64,000 bases of DNA from JAJECS01 sp965262745 (GTDB taxonomy: Bacteria > Chloroflexota > UBA11872): NCBI GenBank assembly GCA_965262745.1, contig OZ253558.1, forward strand, positions 2,480,001-2,544,000, written 5' to 3'. How positions within the stretch are numbered: position 1 is the first letter of the stretch; each line of letters begins with the position of its first letter. Made by a program: the position numbers and the translations under genes. Below are positions 61,305 through 64,000 of the stretch, piece after piece. The notes below the pieces were generated by a model, which had not been told where the DNA came from, searched no databases, and saw only the letters and a program-made list of their open reading frames with translations.

Positions 61305-61848
61305 ACCACCGCCGCGCCCACGCCAGCGCAACGCTCCCACCCACCGCCATCGTGCCCGCGAGCAGGTTGAACAGGATGTCTTGTGGGTCGAAGACGCGGC
61401 TGGGGAGAAAGAATTGGATGCCCTCGTCGAGCAGGCCCAGCGCGGCTGTCGCGACGACGGCAAGCAGGGGCGGCAGCGGGACGCGGCGACCCTGGCTGGC
61501 GCGCTCGGCGAGCGCTGCGTAGATGAAGACGCCCACCACGCCGTACTCGATGAGGTGCGAGCGCTCCTCGGGAATCACCATCCTGAGCAACAGCAGCACG
61601 TAGGCAGCCGTGACACCCAGCATGACGGCGATCTCCAGCCCGCCCGGCCGCGCCTTCAGCCCAAACGCGACGATGGTCGCCCCCACCAGGAGCATGGCCA
61701 GCCAAAACGAGGCGACATCCAGCAAACCGCGCTCGCGCAGGGCCCAAGCCAGCGTGTTGGCGAGGCCGAGGGTGGCGTAGATCGCCGCCACGACGGCCAG
61801 CGTCCACAGCCAGAGGCGCCGCTCCCGGCGGGATGAGAAGAAGGCCAT
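61273..61848 (-). CDS. VanZ-like family membrane protein
   Basis: 191 residues with about five helices. ERSHLIEYGVVGVFIY, GLLDEGIQFFLPSRVFDPQDILFN and LLAGTMAVGG match the VanZ-like pattern; VanZ itself gives low-level teicoplanin resistance, but most homologues are uncharacterised. The last ten codons come from the antisense of the direct repeat, so the native end was replaced on insertion. It lies opposite in strand to both neighbours. Confidence 0.8.
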   Translation of the reverse strand: MAFFSSRRERRLWLWTLAVVAAIYATLGLANTLAWALRERGLLDVASFWLAMLLVGATIVAFGLKARPGGLEIAVMLGVTAAYVLLLLRMVIPEERSHLIEYGVVGVFIYAALAERASQGRRVPLPPLLAVVATAALGLLDEGIQFFLPSRVFDPQDILFNLLAGTMAVGGSVALAWARRWSRRRRRPCRA

Positions 61849-61960
61849 GGCCGGAACTGTATCGGGCCGCGACGCCTAGCTCAGCGGCTACCCCCAGCAT
61901 CGCTAGACTGCCGGATAGTCCTCACTGCGTAGCCAGCGCTGGGGGAGCACGCAATGGAAC

Positions 61961-62018
61961 ACGGGTGGCGCGTGACGTGATCTCGCTCATCCTCGACACG
62001 GACATCGGCGACGACGTG
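61961..62018. repeat. Direct repeat copy B: intact nucleoside hydrolase start
   Basis: Partner of 61247-61304. It includes the functional GTG at 61977 and the DTDIGDDVDDA motif start. Bases between the copies are cargo (VanZ). Confidence 0.8.
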
Positions 62019-62840
62019 GACGACGCCTTTTCCCTGGCATTCGCCGCGCGGCATCCGAAAATCCGCCTATGCGCGGTGACGACCGTGCTGGGCGACACGC
62101 ATTGGCGGGCCGCGCTGGCGCTCCGATTGCTGCACGAGTTGGGCGTTGGCGACGTTCCCGTGGCGGCGGGCGAGCCGGGCGGCGCCGTCGCGGGCATCAC
62201 CCTCTCCGGTGACGTGGTCGTGCCGCTCGGCAGCGACGATTCCCGCCGCGATCCCCGTTCAGCCACCGACCTCATGGCCGACGTGATCGCGACCGCGCCG
62301 CCGCCGGTGTGGCTCGCCACCATCGGCCCGGCCACCAACGCCGCCACGCTGCTGGCCGAGCGGCCCGAGGCGCTGGACCGCCTGGCCGGCGTGGTCATGA
62401 TGGGCGGGCGGGACGATCCGGCGAACCCGCGCGAGCACAACTTCGGCCTCGATCCCGTCGCCGCGGCCGCCGTGTGCAACTGCGGCCGGCCGGTGAGGGT
62501 GGGCGACTATCTCATTACGTCGCAGGCGCAGCTGCGGCGGGACGACCTGTCCCGCGTGCGACGCGCCCCCGGCATCGGCGCCTCGCTGAGCCGGATGCTC
62601 GAGACCTACCTCGACCGGCGCGGCCGCGATTGGACCAGCATGTACGACCCCGCAACGCTCACCCTTGCCCTCGGCGAGGACTTGCTGCGCCTCGACCCAA
62701 CGCCCAGGCGCGCCGAGGTTGTGGCGGGTCAGGTTCGCTTCGAGGTCGCGAGCGGGGCTTCGCAGCTGTGCGTCGCCGCCTCGATCGACGCCGCAGCCTT
62801 CCGTCGCGAGCTGCTCGACGTTGTCCGCCTCAACGGATGA
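61977..62840 (+). CDS. Inosine/uridine-preferring nucleoside hydrolase-like protein
   Basis: 287 residues from the GTG at 61977, a start position supported by its retention in the duplicate. ISLILDTDIGDDVDDAF is the Ca2+-binding signature. PVWLATIGPATNAATLL and GVVMMGGRDDPAN with HNFGLDPVAA follow. It should cleave the N-glycosidic bond of ribonucleosides in purine or pyrimidine salvage. It overlaps the next gene by four bases. Confidence 0.88.
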   Translation: MISLILDTDIGDDVDDAFSLAFAARHPKIRLCAVTTVLGDTHWRAALALRLLHELGVGDVPVAAGEPGGAVAGITLSGDVVVPLGSDDSRRDPRSATDLMADVIATAPPPVWLATIGPATNAATLLAERPEALDRLAGVVMMGGRDDPANPREHNFGLDPVAAAAVCNCGRPVRVGDYLITSQAQLRRDDLSRVRRAPGIGASLSRMLETYLDRRGRDWTSMYDPATLTLALGEDLLRLDPTPRRAEVVAGQVRFEVASGASQLCVAASIDAAAFRRELLDVVRLNG

Positions 62841-64000
62841 AGCTGCCGGCCAGCCCATGCCTGGCGCCCGACAGCCCGCAATTCCAGCTCATCGAAGCAG
62901 CGCGTGCGGTGCTGGCGCGCGACGCCAGGGTCATTGCGGCGTGGATCGGCGGCAGCATCGCGGAAGGCACGGCGGACCGTTGGTCGGACGTGGACCTTCG
63001 CCTGGCCGTGGAGGAATCCGATCTCCCCGAGGTCATGGCCGCGATGCCCGCAACGCTGGCGGCGATCCATTCGGTGCTGGGATGGCTCAGCCGGCCCGTG
63101 CGCGGGGAGCATCTCGTCGTCGTCACCTTCGAAGGGCCGGTGCGCGCGGACCTAGAAGTCACGACGCCGGAGGCTCTGCGGGGGCCGCGCAGCGAAGCCG
63201 TGGCGCCGCTGATCGATCCGCGCGGACTGGTCAAGCGGTTTGGCCGCGCACCATTCGCACCGCGGCAGCTCACGCCGGCGGAGCTCATCGAGCGGGAGGC
63301 GGCGCAGGTTCCGTCCGAGCTGGGACGGTTGCAGCGGGCCATCGAGGAGCGATCAATCCTGACGGCGACGCAGGCCCAGGCCAACCTGCTGCAGACCGCC
63401 CAGCGCCTGCTGCTCCTGCTGCGCGACCCTTGCGCCGCCGGACTCGCAGGGCCCAAACACGCGGCTGAGGTGCTAACGGCGAAGGACATCGAGCCGCTCT
63501 TGGCGCCGCTGCATGCCTGGAGCCCCTCGTGGCCCGACCCGGACGTTGACTCGATTGAGCCAACCCTTGACGTCCTGCGTCCGCTCGTGGCGGAGGCGCG
63601 GGCGCGGCACGGGAAATCGGTGCCGCTGAGCCCAACGCCGCCCGACCCGGCGAGCACCCCGGCCGGCCTGAGCAACTACAACCGTGGTGAATTGACCGCG
63701 CGAGGGGCGGTTGAGACCGCCAAGAACTTGCTGGTGCACGCAATGGCCGGGGCCAATTATTACAACCGCGGGCTGTACACCGGGCTGCTCTGGGGATATG
63801 CCATGGCGGTGCAAATCGCCGCCGACCTGGCCCGCGTGAGTCCGCGCACACCGACGCTGGCAGCCCAACTCGCGCCCGCCGACGTGGACGCATTCGAGTC
63901 CGCCCTTCGGCCGCTGCGGCGCGGGGGCGTTGAGGCCGTCCGCCTGGTCGCGGCCCACGTGGCGGGGGCGTATTCGCGCTACCTCGAACGCGCCTGCGCC
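62837..64000 (+). CDS. Nucleotidyltransferase-domain protein (partial, runs off the end)
   Basis: At least 388 codons, no stop before 64000. WIGGSIAEGTADRWSDVDLRLAV matches the GS-x-DxD active site of minimal nucleotidyltransferases. FEGPVRADLEVTTPEALRG supplies the third acidic residue. The long C-terminal part is helical (ATQAQANLLQTAQRLLLLLRD) and unassigned. The substrate, such as an aminoglycoside or a protein, is unknown. The ATG overlaps the hydrolase stop, so both are probably co-expressed. Confidence 0.78.
   Translation, partial: MKLPASPCLAPDSPQFQLIEAARAVLARDARVIAAWIGGSIAEGTADRWSDVDLRLAVEESDLPEVMAAMPATLAAIHSVLGWLSRPVRGEHLVVVTFEGPVRADLEVTTPEALRGPRSEAVAPLIDPRGLVKRFGRAPFAPRQLTPAELIEREAAQVPSELGRLQRAIEERSILTATQAQANLLQTAQRLLLLLRDPCAAGLAGPKHAAEVLTAKDIEPLLAPLHAWSPSWPDPDVDSIEPTLDVLRPLVAEARARHGKSVPLSPTPPDPASTPAGLSNYNRGELTARGAVETAKNLLVHAMAGANYYNRGLYTGLLWGYAMAVQIAADLARVSPRTPTLAAQLAPADVDAFESALRPLRRGGVEAVRLVAAHVAGAYSRYLERACA

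Overview
The window looks like chromosomal DNA of a GC-rich, free-living or host-associated bacterium. I infer Chloroflexota, perhaps Dehalococcoidia/SAR202-like, from the gene mix: an enolase-superfamily dehydratase, a sulfatase, paired TrkA proteins, VIKEV-type repeats in secreted proteins, and a selenocysteine tRNA. No rRNA or long conserved marker confirms this, so the taxonomy is a guess. There is no CRISPR array and no recognisable transposase.

Layout. 41-9167: assimilatory sulfate reduction and tetrapyrrole synthesis on the + strand: sulfite reductase, then an AT-rich membrane-protein gene behind a strong terminator, then cysH-cysC-sat-hemC-cobA-hemD-hemB. The haem/siroheme genes would supply the siroheme that sulfite reductase needs. 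9194-14059: a DMT transporter, then a minus-strand run parA-ftsZ-GAF histidine kinase. 14251-18630: an ECF sigma factor and a membrane vWA protein, followed by a rearranged duplicate in which the sigma N-terminus is fused to a second vWA protein. Both units have a matching ECF-type promoter. 18661-31099: NIPSNAP protein, TrkA pair, bL25, a class A penicillin-binding protein, two tandem large membrane proteins and an oxidoreductase. 31244-45221: mixed metabolism (DUF4202, FAD oxidoreductase, sulfatase, cupin, M16 protease pair, threonine-synthase-like enzyme, DUF362, RibD-like, galactonate-dehydratase-like), tRNA-Sec at 33081-33178 and an AlbA_2 gene insertion.

45261-55719: a minus-strand type I restriction-modification island. 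The order of transcription is hsdM, PIN remnant, vapB-vapC, a duplicated hsdM tail, an OLD-like ATPase/TOPRIM gene, hsdS, a HicB-like protein, a DUF433 protein, brnT, and an hsdR whose N-terminus is a BrnA antitoxin segment fused in frame. The fusion is the most striking item: it could make the restriction subunit itself the antitoxin for BrnT. An identical 14-bp sequence lies at each edge of the island.

55802-64000: MFS exporter, ThDP enzyme, MoaD/CysO-like protein, cupin, tRNA-Glu, a frameshifted DNA-alkylation-repair-like gene, a VanZ-like gene inserted between two copies of a nucleoside-hydrolase start, the hydrolase itself, and a nucleotidyltransferase-like gene running off the edge.

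A recurring pattern is that three cargo segments (AlbA_2, vapBC, VanZ) each lie between diverged direct copies of a neighbouring gene end or start. This suggests gene gain by recombination that leaves a functional copy of the neighbouring gene and duplicates the flank.
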